Notes under the pieces: generated by a model
Seen by the model: the letters and a program-made list of their open reading frames with translations, nothing else
What the model was told of the DNA's origin: nothing
The model's database searches: none
Part shown: positions 32,874 to 42,796 of the stretch, piece by piece
Position numbering within the stretch: position 1 is the first letter of the stretch
Layout: the number at the start of each line of letters is the position of its first letter
From: a virus
DNA: 64,000 nt
Virus record (IMG/VR): IMGVR_UViG_3300025009_000050
Location: 1 to 64,000 of that record
Direction: 5' to 3' (one strand)
Position numbers and translations under genes: made by a program

Positions 32874-33377
32874 TTGAGAACAGCAGCAAAGATATCTCTT
32901 GAAAGACTAAAAGATATAATCAAAAATCTTGTCGATGACTATGATCTTATTGATATGGGAGATATGATCTATGAGTTAAGAACTCATGGTGTTATCTTCA
33001 ATGTCCAATTTGATGAAGAGCCTGCTACAGCAGGATTTAATCCAGATGATTTTACTAACTCTAATGGTGTCCTAATAGGATATAAGACACTAGATAACGA
33101 ATTGTCCTTCTTAGGATTCATATCCAATGGTGAATATGCTCCAGTATTCTCAATCATATATTATGATGGTGTCAGCCTTAAAGGTTATACGCCGAGATTC
33201 GGTAATATAATTAACCCAGAATCAGATGCCGAGTTAAATGATTATAGTAATGATGATGAGAAATACATCAGAATGTATGGTGTAGAATCTGTAGAAGATA
33301 TTACCCTTGATTATCTTGATTGGGAACTTATCCGATCAGATATTATCCACAACATTAAGGTAAGCAATCATGGATAA
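32874..33377 (+). CDS. Hypothetical protein, 167 aa
   Basis: TTG 32874 after GAGGTGATA. Helical N-terminus (TAAKISLERLKDIIKNLVDD), then an acidic alpha/beta domain with repeated Asp/Asn/Tyr. No family recognised. Overlaps the next small gene. Confidence 0.68.
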   Translation: MRTAAKISLERLKDIIKNLVDDYDLIDMGDMIYELRTHGVIFNVQFDEEPATAGFNPDDFTNSNGVLIGYKTLDNELSFLGFISNGEYAPVFSIIYYDGVSLKGYTPRFGNIINPESDAELNDYSNDDEKYIRMYGVESVEDITLDYLDWELIRSDIIHNIKVSNHG

Positions 33378-33531
33378 AGCAACTGTGTTAGTAACGACAA
33401 TACTTCTTTATTGCATAACAATACTACTTGCAGTAGTTGTAACAAAGTCTGGATTGCCATTATTGGCTTTCTTTTTCCTTGACCAAATATTAATAGTAAT
33501 ACCTAGCTTATTAAAAAAAGAAATAGATTAA
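33370..33531 (+). CDS. Two-helix membrane protein, 53 aa
   Basis: ATG 33370 inside the previous gene's end, TAA 33529. Hydrophobic helices at about 5-24 and 28-46, then KKEID. Its stop overlaps AAGGAGG of the next gene. Confidence 0.55.
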   Translation: MDKATVLVTTILLYCITILLAVVVTKSGLPLLAFFFLDQILIVIPSLLKKEID

Positions 33532-33543
33532 AGGAGGAAACAC

Positions 33544-34008
33544 ATGTATTTTTCAACTGGCAGCGTAGTCACGGTCATAAGAGTCGAGGGTTATAACTAT
33601 GTTATACCTCATGCCACTGAAGCAGATTTACGTACTATCGTTAAAAAGCTTACAGCCAGTGGTTTCTCAAACTCTGTTCACAAAACAGAAGTAACTGTCA
33701 AGTTTGACATAACAGACAAGCTTGCTCAGTTTGATGCTGTCCCCAAACTACCGGCACAAGGAGTTCTAGCATTGTCTGATAACTTTGTGGCAAGAGAGTC
33801 AAAGGAGCTCTTAGAAATTATAGGAGCTGTTATCAGACTTGAAGCACCAGTATTGGTTAAAGAATTATCTCTTGTATCATTTGATGACGGGATAGTAGCC
33901 GTCGAGAACCCTGGTAGTAATGAGGTAGTTTCTAAAGCTACTGGCTATATCGAAGGCGAAACCTTCGTATGTGAATTCGGCGTATTGCCGTTTAAGGGAG
34001 GTAAGTAA
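33544..34008 (+). CDS. Paralogous family protein (VIRVEGYNYVIP type), 154 aa
   Basis: ATG 33544 after AAGGAGG. Begins VVTVIRVEGYNYVIP, and later has NFVARESKELLEIIG. These two boxes recur in the 34008, 46539 and 46869 proteins (VVRIDGYTYAVP; FVVRISKKLLRSLM). Small alpha/beta protein of unknown function, seemingly duplicated several times in this genome. Confidence 0.7.
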   Translation: MYFSTGSVVTVIRVEGYNYVIPHATEADLRTIVKKLTASGFSNSVHKTEVTVKFDITDKLAQFDAVPKLPAQGVLALSDNFVARESKELLEIIGAVIRLEAPVLVKELSLVSFDDGIVAVENPGSNEVVSKATGYIEGETFVCEFGVLPFKGGK

Positions 34009-34610
34009 TGGCTACAGAACTTCATGCTACAGCGGTTAAGCCTATAACTAAGCTTGCCGTAGCAAAGAAAAACTACGATGTTATAAACTTTGATGACATA
34101 AGTTATATTCTTCCGGCTATTGACCAATCAAATAGTCATCTAATGGCTCCTCTTGTTGCATTTTGCAAAAAAGAGGATATTGAGATGACAATGTTAATCC
34201 AGGGAGTAAGCATCTCTCCATTCATTCCTCCGAGCAATGCTAAAGTTACAGAACACCCAAAGTTTAAGATTGACTCTTTTGTCAGGGTTAATAATAAACA
34301 AATAATTGCTCGTATGTCATCCGAGTTACTTGCTATACTCGGTACTGAAGCAGTTGAAATGATGGCTACTAATATAGAAACACAGTCATCAGGTGAAAGT
34401 AAGACAAAGATCATTAAGGACGCAAATGGAAAACTCATCGCAGTCCAAGAAGACCCAAATATCGAAATGGCAATCGTATGGGATAATACAGAGTTTATTG
34501 CTACTAAAGATGCTAAGGGCTACACAGAAGAACAGTATGGAGGATCTGCTAAAGGCAGATTAGTAAATGGGATGTTCGAGTGTAGATATGGGCTGTTAAA
34601 AGTAAAATAA
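34008..34610 (+). CDS. Paralogous family protein, 200 aa
   Basis: ATG 34008 overlaps the previous stop, with GGGAGGT upstream. Has DISYILPA and RVNNKQIIARMSSELLAILG, matching both family boxes of the preceding gene, plus an extra acidic insert and tail. Adjacent duplicate, diverged. Confidence 0.7.
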   Translation: MATELHATAVKPITKLAVAKKNYDVINFDDISYILPAIDQSNSHLMAPLVAFCKKEDIEMTMLIQGVSISPFIPPSNAKVTEHPKFKIDSFVRVNNKQIIARMSSELLAILGTEAVEMMATNIETQSSGESKTKIIKDANGKLIAVQEDPNIEMAIVWDNTEFIATKDAKGYTEEQYGGSAKGRLVNGMFECRYGLLKVK

Positions 34611-34620
34611 GGAGGACTTT

Positions 34621-35277
34621 ATGCCTGAAAATTTTGAAGATGCAATCGAAAACTTGTTTAAGCCGAAACCAGTCCATGAGAATGAGCTAAAAGCCGAGAG
34701 CATCAAGGAAGTAGTAGGTATTGACAAGTTGTTTGTCAATACCGAGAAAAAACCTGATGCGCCAAGTGAATCCTACATTCGCTGGATGGGATGTGACGGC
34801 AACTGCAATGATAAATGCAAATGTGACCGCACACTTAGCACAATAAGAGAGAAACTTAGTCCAATAAGAAGAATTATTGTAGATTCAATGGACGGAGTAT
34901 TGTCAATTAACTTGATACAGCTAAATCATATGCATGTGCCCCAAGAACTTATTGATAACATCATAGGTAGCTATGGAAAGCTATACTGTAATAATATCCT
35001 GTATCTTCTGGATTTAACAGTTGGTATTTATATTCCGAAAGAAAACTATCCACAAGAGTTATTGGATATCATGGCCAAGGCAGAACCTGATAATCAACTT
35101 TCACAACAGATCAAAATAATCATGTCAGAACTTTATGCAAGATTTATTGAATGTATCAGAAAAGAACTTGGGCCACTTCCATCAATGGTACTTGATGCTC
35201 CGATGAAGGCATCATTTCACACGGCTAATCTATTCTTAGAGCCTCTGATATCGTTTTGCAAAAGTGAAAAGGGATAG
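34621..35277 (+). CDS. Hypothetical protein, 218 aa
   Basis: ATG 34621 after AAGGAGG. Disordered N-terminus, then MGCDGNCNDKCKCDRT (a four-Cys cluster, about 57-70) and a helical domain. Immediately followed by RNase H with no gap. Not recognised. Confidence 0.7.
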   Translation: MPENFEDAIENLFKPKPVHENELKAESIKEVVGIDKLFVNTEKKPDAPSESYIRWMGCDGNCNDKCKCDRTLSTIREKLSPIRRIIVDSMDGVLSINLIQLNHMHVPQELIDNIIGSYGKLYCNNILYLLDLTVGIYIPKENYPQELLDIMAKAEPDNQLSQQIKIIMSELYARFIECIRKELGPLPSMVLDAPMKASFHTANLFLEPLISFCKSEKG

Positions 35278-35979
35278 ATGTACACTATCTCCCGTGAAAT
35301 GGCTTATGATCTTATCCGTATGTATGTTGAACGTCTACATGTTGGCGAAGTAAAACATGGAATGCCGGGAAAGAAGTTGGAGAAGTGGACTGTAGCCAAA
35401 GATGGGCTTACAAGTCTACTTGTCCAAATAAAACTTAATGGCGATGATCCTGACAAAATACTCAATGACATAAAGGAAGAACTTGGTATCCGTTTCTCTC
35501 ACAAAGAATTAATTATAAGAATAGATGGTGCTGCCAGAGGAAATGATAATCCAGATATAGACAATAAGTCTGCACTTGCTTTTATCATTTACGGTGATGG
35601 AAATGAGATAACAAGGTATGCGGAATATATTGGCTCACACATCATTATCCCGAAGAGTGGAATTGACGACGCATCTGTAGCGCGAGCTACTAGTAATGTG
35701 GCTGAATATATGTCCTTGATTAGCTCTCTTGAATACCTGATTGAGAAGGAGATCACTGCTCCTAATATTATATTCTTAAGTGACAGTAATGTAGTTGTCC
35801 AGCAAATTAATGGCACTAATGCTACTAGGGCACCTCATCTTGTAAAGCTTAGGAATAGGGCAAGATTATTATCAAAGCGACTTCCTAACTTTACCATAAG
35901 GCATGTACCTAGAGAAGAGAACGCTGAGGTGGACCTATTGGTGAATAAAATATTAGATGAGCAGGAAACAAATGCTTGA
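35278..35979 (+). CDS. RNase H type 1 with N-terminal extension
   Basis: 233 residues; ATG 35278 directly follows the previous stop. Residues 1-75 are an extra helical domain. The RNase H fold follows: IRIDGAARGN (first Asp about 83), SNVAEYMSLISSLEYL (Glu about 145), LSDSNVVVQQING (Asp about 167) and PREENAEVDLLVN (last Asp). All four metal-binding acids are visible. It would remove RNA primers or R-loops during replication. Confidence 0.85.
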   Translation: MYTISREMAYDLIRMYVERLHVGEVKHGMPGKKLEKWTVAKDGLTSLLVQIKLNGDDPDKILNDIKEELGIRFSHKELIIRIDGAARGNDNPDIDNKSALAFIIYGDGNEITRYAEYIGSHIIIPKSGIDDASVARATSNVAEYMSLISSLEYLIEKEITAPNIIFLSDSNVVVQQINGTNATRAPHLVKLRNRARLLSKRLPNFTIRHVPREENAEVDLLVNKILDEQETNA

Positions 35980-36004
35980 AAGATACGTGATTGCATGTTA
36001 TAAT
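35976..36004 (+). promoter_or_regulatory. Sigma-70/SigA promoter
   Basis: TTGAAA (35976-35981), 17-nt spacer, TATAAT (35999-36004), starting within the end of the RNase H gene. It would drive the 3D-domain gene and perhaps dnaE. Confidence 0.75.
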
Positions 36005-36036
36005 ATATATGTAATTTACATCTACTCTAATACTAG

Positions 36037-36054
36037 GAGAGGCTACGGCCTCTC
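36037..36054 (+). other. UACG-tetraloop hairpin in the leader
   Basis: GAGAGGC-TACG-GCCTCTC, perfect 7-bp stem, followed by TTAATTAG rather than a T-run. It lies between the promoter and the ribosome binding site of the 3D-domain gene, so it could modulate leader stability. Confidence 0.6.
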
Positions 36055-36077
36055 TTAATTAGTAGAAAGGTGGATAT

Positions 36078-36572
36078 ATGAACTCAAATGGAAAGTTGAT
36101 CCTACTCATTCTATTACTGTTAGTCTCCTTTATTATATCTCTCGTTATTCTTATTAATGATACGACCAGAATAAAAGAAGAATTGTCTATAACAAAACAA
36201 AAACTCGAAGAGGTGAATAGAAGACTGAGAGATACTCAGTCTCAGCTTCAGAAAGCTAGAGAATCTCGTACTCTTAAAGCTCAGCCTTCCAGAGGCAACT
36301 CAAGTTTTATAGCCACTGCCTATACATGGACAGGACAAAAAACTAAAACTGGCACTTGGCCTAAAGTCAATAGAACAGTTGCTGTTGATCCTAAAGTAAT
36401 TCCGTTAGGATCTAAATTGAAAATAGTTTCTGACTATCCAGGTATATCCGGAACATACATAGCTGAAGATACAGGCGGGCTCATACGTGGTTCCAGAATA
36501 GATATTTTTGTAGAAGAAAGTATTGCAAATGACTTTGGCAGAAGGCCAGTCAAATTGAAAGTAGCTAACTAA
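36078..36572 (+). CDS. Membrane-anchored 3D-domain protein
   Basis: 164 residues; ATG 36078 after GAAAGGTGG. Transmembrane helix (7-28), coiled coil (32-65, IKEELSITKQKLEEVNRRLR), then a 3D domain: ATAYTWTG, AVDPKVIPLGSKLKI, EDTGG and GSRIDIF, with the three Asp of the family. 3D domains occur in peptidoglycan-cleaving transglycosylase-like proteins. It could weaken the cell wall for lysis or act in host envelope modification. Confidence 0.8.
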   Translation: MNSNGKLILLILLLLVSFIISLVILINDTTRIKEELSITKQKLEEVNRRLRDTQSQLQKARESRTLKAQPSRGNSSFIATAYTWTGQKTKTGTWPKVNRTVAVDPKVIPLGSKLKIVSDYPGISGTYIAEDTGGLIRGSRIDIFVEESIANDFGRRPVKLKVAN

Positions 36573-36591
36573 TGAAGGAAGGAATGACCTA

Positions 36592-37002
36592 ATGGTTGAT
36601 TCAAAAATCATTGAACAATTAAAGCCATGGGTTACTGCATTCAGTGCAGCCGTACCACTTAAGTTTAAGCATGGTGACGAAGTGTGTGTAGGCGGAGAGA
36701 TTGTAGAAATTCAGAATTGGCAGTCTTTCTTTGGAGGAAATACCTTTGGGGAAGGCAAAGATGAAACAAGGTGCGTTGTGAATATCATATTAGATGATGC
36801 TGTAGGACAAACGGAATTAATGTTTATCGATCAAATATATGACATCTATAATGAGAAACACAAGTTTGAGAAGGGTATGGTCGTAATCGCCAAAGGTCGT
36901 GTCTATGTATCCAAGAATAAGAAAGAAAAAATTGGAAACTATAGTAACACGATAGCATGTGGAGAAATCTATCCTCTTGTAAACTGTACTGCAACAGAAT
37001 AA
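36592..37002 (+). CDS. OB-fold-like hypothetical protein, 136 aa
   Basis: ATG 36592 with AAGGAATG. Strand-rich with KHGDEVCVGGEIVEIQNWQS and GMVVIAKGRVYVSKNKK, resembling the OB/tRNA-anti domain found near the C-terminus of bacterial polymerase III. It lies 23 nt before dnaE, so it may be a split-off accessory domain. Inference only. Confidence 0.6.
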   Translation: MVDSKIIEQLKPWVTAFSAAVPLKFKHGDEVCVGGEIVEIQNWQSFFGGNTFGEGKDETRCVVNIILDDAVGQTELMFIDQIYDIYNEKHKFEKGMVVIAKGRVYVSKNKKEKIGNYSNTIACGEIYPLVNCTATE

Positions 37003-37025
37003 ACTTAAATAAGGAATGAGGCCAA

Positions 37026-40000
37026 ATGGCATTTGTACATCTTCATGTACACACCTGTTATAGTCTACTTGATGGACTAGGAAGACCCAAGAAACTTGCA
37101 AGAAGAGCTAGTGAAATGGGTCAAACTGCTATAGCCATCACTGATCATGGAGTGATGTATGGGACAATAGAGCATTACAAAGCCTGCCAAGAAATTGGCA
37201 TTAAACCAATTATCGGCTGTGAAATGTATGTTACTAAAGATCATACAGTCAAGGATAAAGCATTATTATCCGAACTCCCTTATGATAATTGTCACTTGGT
37301 ATTACTAGCTATGAACGACGAAGGACATGAAAACCTTCGTCGTTTGGTGTCTCTAAGTATGTTAAAGGGTTTTTACTATAAACCCAGAGTAGATTTTAAT
37401 CTACTACAACAATATAGTAGTGGAATTATAGCTCTATCTGGATGTCTTGCTGGCGAAGTGCCACAGTTACTATTACGTGGAGAGTATGAAGAAGCAAAGG
37501 AACTTGCATTTGGGTATAGAGATACATTCAATGGATACTTTCTTGAGATACAAGCAAATAACATACCTGAGCAAGCCATAGTAAATGAACTACTTAAACA
37601 GCTTAGTGAAGAAACTAAAATTCCATTAGTAGCCACCTGTGATACCCACTTCGTACTTCAAGAAGATGGTAAAATACATAAGAACTTTACTATACTAGGA
37701 AGTGCAAAGAGCAAAGGAGAAGATAGATGGGAGTCAATATACGCTCATGCATGGCTTAAATCAGAAGAAGAAATGCTATCAATGGGAATGCCTCAAGAGG
37801 CGTTAGACAACACACAAGCAATAGCTGAAATGTGTAATATAACAATTCCCATGGGTACTTTCCACATGCCTGAGTTTATTGTTCCAGAAGGCTATACATT
37901 AAACACTTATCTATCTAAACTTTGTCAAGATGGATTGTTTCAAAGGGCTATGGAAACAAATATAGATGTTACCGATATTTGCTTTTACTCTGAGAGACTT
38001 GAGTATGAATTAAGTGTAATTAATGGTAAGGATCTATCAGGTTATTTCTTAATTGTTCAGGATTTCGTTAATGAAGCTAAAAGTAGAGGTATTTATGTAG
38101 GTCCAGGTAGGGGAAGTGCTGCTGGCTCTTTAGTGTCTTATGTATTAAAAATAACTAATGTTGATCCATTAGCTCATGGCCTTCTGTTCGAAAGATTCAT
38201 TAATCCAGATCGCCCATCTATGCCAGATATTGATGTAGATATCATGGATGAACGTAGAGAAGAGATAATTCAGTACTTATCGGACAAGTATGGTACTAAT
38301 AACGTATGCCAAATCATTACTTTTGGCAGTATGTTAAGTAGAATGGTACTCAAAGATGCTGGTAGAATATTAGATATTGACTTTGATATAATCAATGCCT
38401 TAACTAAATCAATACCAGTCATTGAGGGTAAACCATATACTATTGATCAGGCTGTACATGAGATACATGAGATAGCCGAAGCAGAGATAGCATATCCAGA
38501 ACTATTTGAATTAGCAAGAGAACTTGAAGGATTACCAAGACAAGCCGGTACTCATGCTGCTGGAGTTGTAGTTACACCAGATGAATTAGTAAAATACTTT
38601 CCACTAGCTAGAGGTAAAGAAGGTGAAGCCCTAAGTCAATTCGATAAGAATACTATCGAAGATTTAGGTTGCCTGAAAATAGATCTTCTTGGACTCAAGA
38701 CATTAACTATTATGAAGATAGCTATTGACCTGATAAATGAGAGGTATGGCTATAGACTTGATCTTGATAATTTACCTCTGAGAGATAAGAAGACCTTAGA
38801 TTTAATATCTAGTGGGAAGACTGTTGGTGTGTTCCAGCTTGAGTCAGAAGGAATGCAACATATTTTCAAAGAGTTGAATAATGTAACCTTTGGAGCATTA
38901 GTAGCTGGAATAAGCCTCTACCGTCCTGGACCGTTAAAGCTGATTCCTACTTACATATCTGGTTATAACGGATATCGCAATGTAGAGTATCTAACACCTG
39001 AATTAGAACCTATTCTAGATGAGACCTATGGCGTTATTCTTTACCAAGAGCAAACCATGAAAATAGCTACTGATCTAGCTGGCTATACTCCAGGTCAATC
39101 CGATATGTTACGTAAATCAATCGGTAAGAAAAGTCCTGAGATTATGGCTAGAGAGTTAGACAAATTAGTTAATGGTAGCGCTGAAGAAGGTATACCAGGT
39201 ATGATTGCCAATGGCATACCACTAGCTATTGCGGAACAAATAGCTATCCTGATAGAAAGATTTGCTTCTTATGGGTTCAATAAAAGTCATGGTACTGGAT
39301 ATGCATTACTCGCCTATCAAACAGCTTATCTTAAAGCTCATTTCCCATTAGAGTTTATGTGTGCATTGCTTACTGTGGCATCTGATAACTCAGATAAAAC
39401 TAAAAAATATATTCATGAAGCTAAGAGAATGGGAATTAAGATATTGGTTCCAGATATCAATAAATCAGATATCAAATTTACAATTGATGGTGATGCTATA
39501 AGATTTGCACTATCAGCTGTTATGAATGTTGGACCTAATGTAGCTACCTATATTACAAAAACACAACCATTTGATAGTCTGGAAAATCTAGTAAGTAGTC
39601 TACCTAAACGTCAACTTAATAAAAAGACAATCACATCGCTAGCTTTATCCGGTGCCTTAGATCAGTTCGGAAATAACCGTATGGCCATACTTCAAGAGGC
39701 TTTAAGATATCGTGATGAAAAAATTGATATGACGGAAGAGGTAAGTAAGTTCGATGAAAGAGCAAAACTTGGATATGAAAACTCATTGCTAGGTTCATTT
39801 ATTTCTGGTCATCCATTACAGAGTGTGGCCAAACCAGTCAATTGGGATGTCATTGAGGAAAGAAAGCCATTCGATGTATTTGGAATGATAATGGAGATTA
39901 AACAAGTCAACACCAAGAAAGGCGATCCTATGGCGTTTGTAGAGATAGAAACGCTTGAAGGAAAGAAACTAATAACGATATTCACCAAGGTTTATGCTAC

Positions 40001-40115
40001 ATGCAGGGGAGAGATCGCTCCAGGCTTAATCGCAAAGATTAAGCTGGTAAAGGATAAGGCAGGTCTTGTAGTGAGAGAAATATATATCCCTAAGAGGGTC
40101 AACAAGATGGCATAG
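37026..40115 (+). CDS. dnaE: DNA polymerase III alpha subunit (DnaE type)
   Basis: 1029 residues; ATG 37026 with AAGGAATGAG. PHP domain at the start with metal ligands (HLHVHTCYSLLDG, TDHGVMYGTIEHY). Polymerase core: GPGRGSAAGS (about 360-369) and PDIDVDIMDER (about 400-410) with the catalytic Asp pair; SYGFNKSHGTGYAL (about 752-765) belongs to the fingers. Helix-hairpin-helix and a C-terminal OB domain (FGMIMEIKQVNTKKGD) follow. Slightly shorter than bacterial DnaE (about 1100-1160), mainly at the tau-binding C-terminus. As replicative polymerase it makes the phage independent of the host enzyme. Confidence 0.93.
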   Translation: MAFVHLHVHTCYSLLDGLGRPKKLARRASEMGQTAIAITDHGVMYGTIEHYKACQEIGIKPIIGCEMYVTKDHTVKDKALLSELPYDNCHLVLLAMNDEGHENLRRLVSLSMLKGFYYKPRVDFNLLQQYSSGIIALSGCLAGEVPQLLLRGEYEEAKELAFGYRDTFNGYFLEIQANNIPEQAIVNELLKQLSEETKIPLVATCDTHFVLQEDGKIHKNFTILGSAKSKGEDRWESIYAHAWLKSEEEMLSMGMPQEALDNTQAIAEMCNITIPMGTFHMPEFIVPEGYTLNTYLSKLCQDGLFQRAMETNIDVTDICFYSERLEYELSVINGKDLSGYFLIVQDFVNEAKSRGIYVGPGRGSAAGSLVSYVLKITNVDPLAHGLLFERFINPDRPSMPDIDVDIMDERREEIIQYLSDKYGTNNVCQIITFGSMLSRMVLKDAGRILDIDFDIINALTKSIPVIEGKPYTIDQAVHEIHEIAEAEIAYPELFELARELEGLPRQAGTHAAGVVVTPDELVKYFPLARGKEGEALSQFDKNTIEDLGCLKIDLLGLKTLTIMKIAIDLINERYGYRLDLDNLPLRDKKTLDLISSGKTVGVFQLESEGMQHIFKELNNVTFGALVAGISLYRPGPLKLIPTYISGYNGYRNVEYLTPELEPILDETYGVILYQEQTMKIATDLAGYTPGQSDMLRKSIGKKSPEIMARELDKLVNGSAEEGIPGMIANGIPLAIAEQIAILIERFASYGFNKSHGTGYALLAYQTAYLKAHFPLEFMCALLTVASDNSDKTKKYIHEAKRMGIKILVPDINKSDIKFTIDGDAIRFALSAVMNVGPNVATYITKTQPFDSLENLVSSLPKRQLNKKTITSLALSGALDQFGNNRMAILQEALRYRDEKIDMTEEVSKFDERAKLGYENSLLGSFISGHPLQSVAKPVNWDVIEERKPFDVFGMIMEIKQVNTKKGDPMAFVEIETLEGKKLITIFTKVYATCRGEIAPGLIAKIKLVKDKAGLVVREIYIPKRVNKMA

Positions 40116-40130
40116 CCAAGGAGTGATACA

Positions 40131-42224
40131 GTGTATCCAAATAGTATAACTAAAAGGGATGGACGTAATCGGACATTCAACTCTAGTAAAATTCTAAATG
40201 GAATACTCTCAGCAATGCAAGATACTGAGAGTATCAACGAAGACTTAGCTCAATCCATGACAAATGAAATCATTGAAGAAGCTAAGTTGATTCCTGATAT
40301 TAAGGCAATTGATCTATATGATCTGACAGTGAAGAAGCTAATAGACAATAAGATGTATGATGTTGTTGCTTCTTATATCAACTTCCGCAATGAAAGAGAT
40401 GAAATAAGAGATGTCGAATCAGATTTGATGAAGACTATATCTAAGATCACTAAGGAAACAACACGTGACAATGCGAATATAGGTAATAGTCCTTCGTCAA
40501 AGATGCTTCAAATCGGTTCAGCAGCTAGTAAGAAGCACAACCTCTCTAAGATGCCTAAACACATAGCTAAAGCTCATGCATCAGGTGCTATCCATATACA
40601 TGACCTAGATTATCTGGAGAAAACAATCAACTGTCTCCAGATTGATTTAGGTGAAGTTCTTAAGAAGGGATTTGATGCTGGACGTGGTTACATTAGGCCA
40701 CCCAAAAGAATTGGGTCTGCTGCCGCATTAGCTGCTATCATATTACAGTGTAACCAGAATGACATGTACGGTGGTCAATCATTTGACCAGTTCGATACGT
40801 ACATGGCTCCGCATGTTCCTGAAGGTTATGCAAGTGTTGCAAGAATTAAGCCTCCTATGTATACGATGGGAAATTCTATGGAAGTTTACGAACATAGGCA
40901 AGCAAGACGTGAAGAAATAAGAAATGAAGTTTACCAGGCTATGGAAGGCTTTGTATATAACCTTAACAGCATGCATAGTAGGGCAGGGAATCAATGTCCC
41001 TTCAGTTCAATAAACTTTGGTTGTGATACGACGCCTGAAGGTAGGTTAGTGTCTGAAATGTTACTTAAGGCATTCAAAGCTGGACTAGGACGTGGTGAAA
41101 TCCCATTATTCCCAAATCTTATTTTCAGACTGAAGGAAGGCATTAACATGTCGCCTGGAGATCGTAATTATGATTTGTTCAAGTTAGCATGTGAAGTAGC
41201 TGCTAAGAGAATGAATCCTACATTCAGCTTCATGGATATGACCATAAATAAGCCTTATGGGATAATGCCAAGCTATATGGGATGTCGCTCAAGAGTTCAA
41301 GCTAACGTGAATGGTGAAGCAATAGCACACACACGCGGTAATATTGGCTTCGTAACTATGAATCTTCCTAGGCTAGCGATTGAGGCTAAAGGCAACTGGA
41401 AGAAGTTCTATAAACTTTTAGATAAATTAATCGCCCTATGCGAAGAACAACTACTCCATAGATATGAAGTGACTAGTAAGCTGAGAGTTAAAGATCTCCC
41501 ATTCCTGATGGGTCAACACCTATATATGGGTAGCGAGAACCTAAAGGATGAAGATACCATTGAAGAAGCCACAAAGCATGGGACATTAGCTATCGGATAT
41601 ATTGGTATAGCTGAAGTTTTACAGTTACTTAATGGTAAACATCATGGTGAAGATGAGCAATCACACGCTGATGCTTTAAATCTAGCAGAGTATATAGCGC
41701 TTAAGGTTAAGGAAATGACTCAGAGACACCATCTTAATTTTACTACTATAGCTACTCCAGCTGAAGGATTGTCGGGTAGGTTCATATCAATTGATAAAGA
41801 GAAATACGGAGATATACCTGGTGTGACAGATAAAGGATATTACGTAAACTCATATCACATACCACCTGATTATGGAATCAGTATGTTTAATAAGCTTAAG
41901 CTCGAAGGACCATTCCATAAATTTTGTGATGCAGGTCACATAAGTTATGTAGAGCTTGAGTCTGCTCCAACTCATAATCCTGAAGCCATAATGCAGTTAG
42001 TGCTGCATGCTGCCAGTTGCGACATGGGCTACATGGGAATCAACTTTCCAATTGATCATTGTGGTACCTGTGGATACGATGATGTAATTGATGAGAGAGA
42101 ATGCCCGAAGTGTGGCAGTTCTGATATTAAACGTATTAGGCGCGTAACTGGATACCTCAGTTCTGTAGATAAGTTCGGAGACGGGAAAACAGCCGAATTA
42201 AAGGCAAGAATAATTCATAATTAA
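40131..42224 (+). CDS. nrdD: Anaerobic ribonucleoside-triphosphate reductase (class III)
   Basis: 697 residues; GTG 40131 after AGGAGTG. N-terminal ATP-cone (VTKRDGRNRTFNSSKI type, 5-95) gives allosteric control. The catalytic barrel includes CPFSSINFGCDT, and near the end lie the zinc site CGTCGYDD...CPKCG and the glycyl-radical loop RVTGYL. The product makes dNTPs under anaerobic conditions after activation by NrdG, found at 45.9 kb. This strongly suggests an anaerobic host. Confidence 0.92.
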   Translation: MYPNSITKRDGRNRTFNSSKILNGILSAMQDTESINEDLAQSMTNEIIEEAKLIPDIKAIDLYDLTVKKLIDNKMYDVVASYINFRNERDEIRDVESDLMKTISKITKETTRDNANIGNSPSSKMLQIGSAASKKHNLSKMPKHIAKAHASGAIHIHDLDYLEKTINCLQIDLGEVLKKGFDAGRGYIRPPKRIGSAAALAAIILQCNQNDMYGGQSFDQFDTYMAPHVPEGYASVARIKPPMYTMGNSMEVYEHRQARREEIRNEVYQAMEGFVYNLNSMHSRAGNQCPFSSINFGCDTTPEGRLVSEMLLKAFKAGLGRGEIPLFPNLIFRLKEGINMSPGDRNYDLFKLACEVAAKRMNPTFSFMDMTINKPYGIMPSYMGCRSRVQANVNGEAIAHTRGNIGFVTMNLPRLAIEAKGNWKKFYKLLDKLIALCEEQLLHRYEVTSKLRVKDLPFLMGQHLYMGSENLKDEDTIEEATKHGTLAIGYIGIAEVLQLLNGKHHGEDEQSHADALNLAEYIALKVKEMTQRHHLNFTTIATPAEGLSGRFISIDKEKYGDIPGVTDKGYYVNSYHIPPDYGISMFNKLKLEGPFHKFCDAGHISYVELESAPTHNPEAIMQLVLHAASCDMGYMGINFPIDHCGTCGYDDVIDERECPKCGSSDIKRIRRVTGYLSSVDKFGDGKTAELKARIIHN

Positions 42225-42231
42225 CAACTCT

Positions 42232-42249
42232 AGGGTGGATGACCACCCT
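42232..42249 (+). other. Hairpin after nrdD
   Basis: AGGGTGG-ATGA-CCACCCT, perfect 7-bp stem with a GNRA-like ATGA loop, 8 nt after the stop; no T-run. Confidence 0.55.
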
Positions 42250-42263
42250 GTACATATTAAACT

Positions 42264-42377
42264 ATAGAGAAAGAAGTACGTAATGATGGATTGCAAATTG
42301 AGATTGAGGATAAATATGACATTGTAGGTATTACACAGATCCTTGAGTTTATTAATTCAAAGCTAGGTGGTGAATAA
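42264..42377 (+). CDS. Possible small protein, 37 aa
   Basis: An open frame after TAA 42261 encodes an acidic helix (IEIEDKYDIVGITQILEFIN). It has no ATG or GTG; ATA 42264 or TTG 42291 could start it, neither with a good ribosome binding site. Weak call. Confidence 0.3.
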   Translation: MEKEVRNDGLQIEIEDKYDIVGITQILEFINSKLGGE

Positions 42378-42660
42378 TGTAGAAGACATATTATTCAAGG
42401 TGGTGTGCATTGCACCACCATTACATGACTATAAACTGACTGTGGACAAAATCTATGATGCGAAGTGTGTATATCAGAGTGGGTCTTATAATTCATATGT
42501 GTTAAATGATGCTGGAAAATATGAATTATTTAACATCTCACATAGCGATCTGGCACTTGGATCGCAGAATTACAGGACTATGCTACTCCTTCTTAGTCAA
42601 GAAAATTGTCCTAATAGGCCGATGATATGTGATAAAATGGAGGGTATCTATGACTACTGA
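42367..42660 (+). CDS. LTxDKIYxA-family protein, 97 aa
   Basis: GTG 42367 or 42370, with AGCTAGG upstream. Contains LTVDKIYDAKCVYQSGSYN, the family motif, in a strand-rich domain, and a C-terminal helix region with Cys. One of about ten relatives in the window; function unknown. Confidence 0.6.
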   Translation: MVNNVEDILFKVVCIAPPLHDYKLTVDKIYDAKCVYQSGSYNSYVLNDAGKYELFNISHSDLALGSQNYRTMLLLLSQENCPNRPMICDKMEGIYDY

Positions 42661-42790
42661 AGAACAAAATAGGATTATGAGAGAGGCTCTGGAAAAACTT
42701 GAAGCTTATGCTGTCGAAAGAGCTATGTGTTCTGTATATCTTGACATTATAGCAGAGAATATAAGACATGTGTTAGCGAGCTTGGAGTGA
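42650..42790 (+). CDS. Small helical protein, 46 aa
   Basis: ATG 42650 after ATGGAGGG, overlapping the previous gene end. One long amphipathic helix (EEQNRIMREALEKLEAYAVE). Not recognised. Confidence 0.58.
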   Translation: MTTEEQNRIMREALEKLEAYAVERAMCSVYLDIIAENIRHVLASLE

Positions 42791-42796
42791 ATAGAC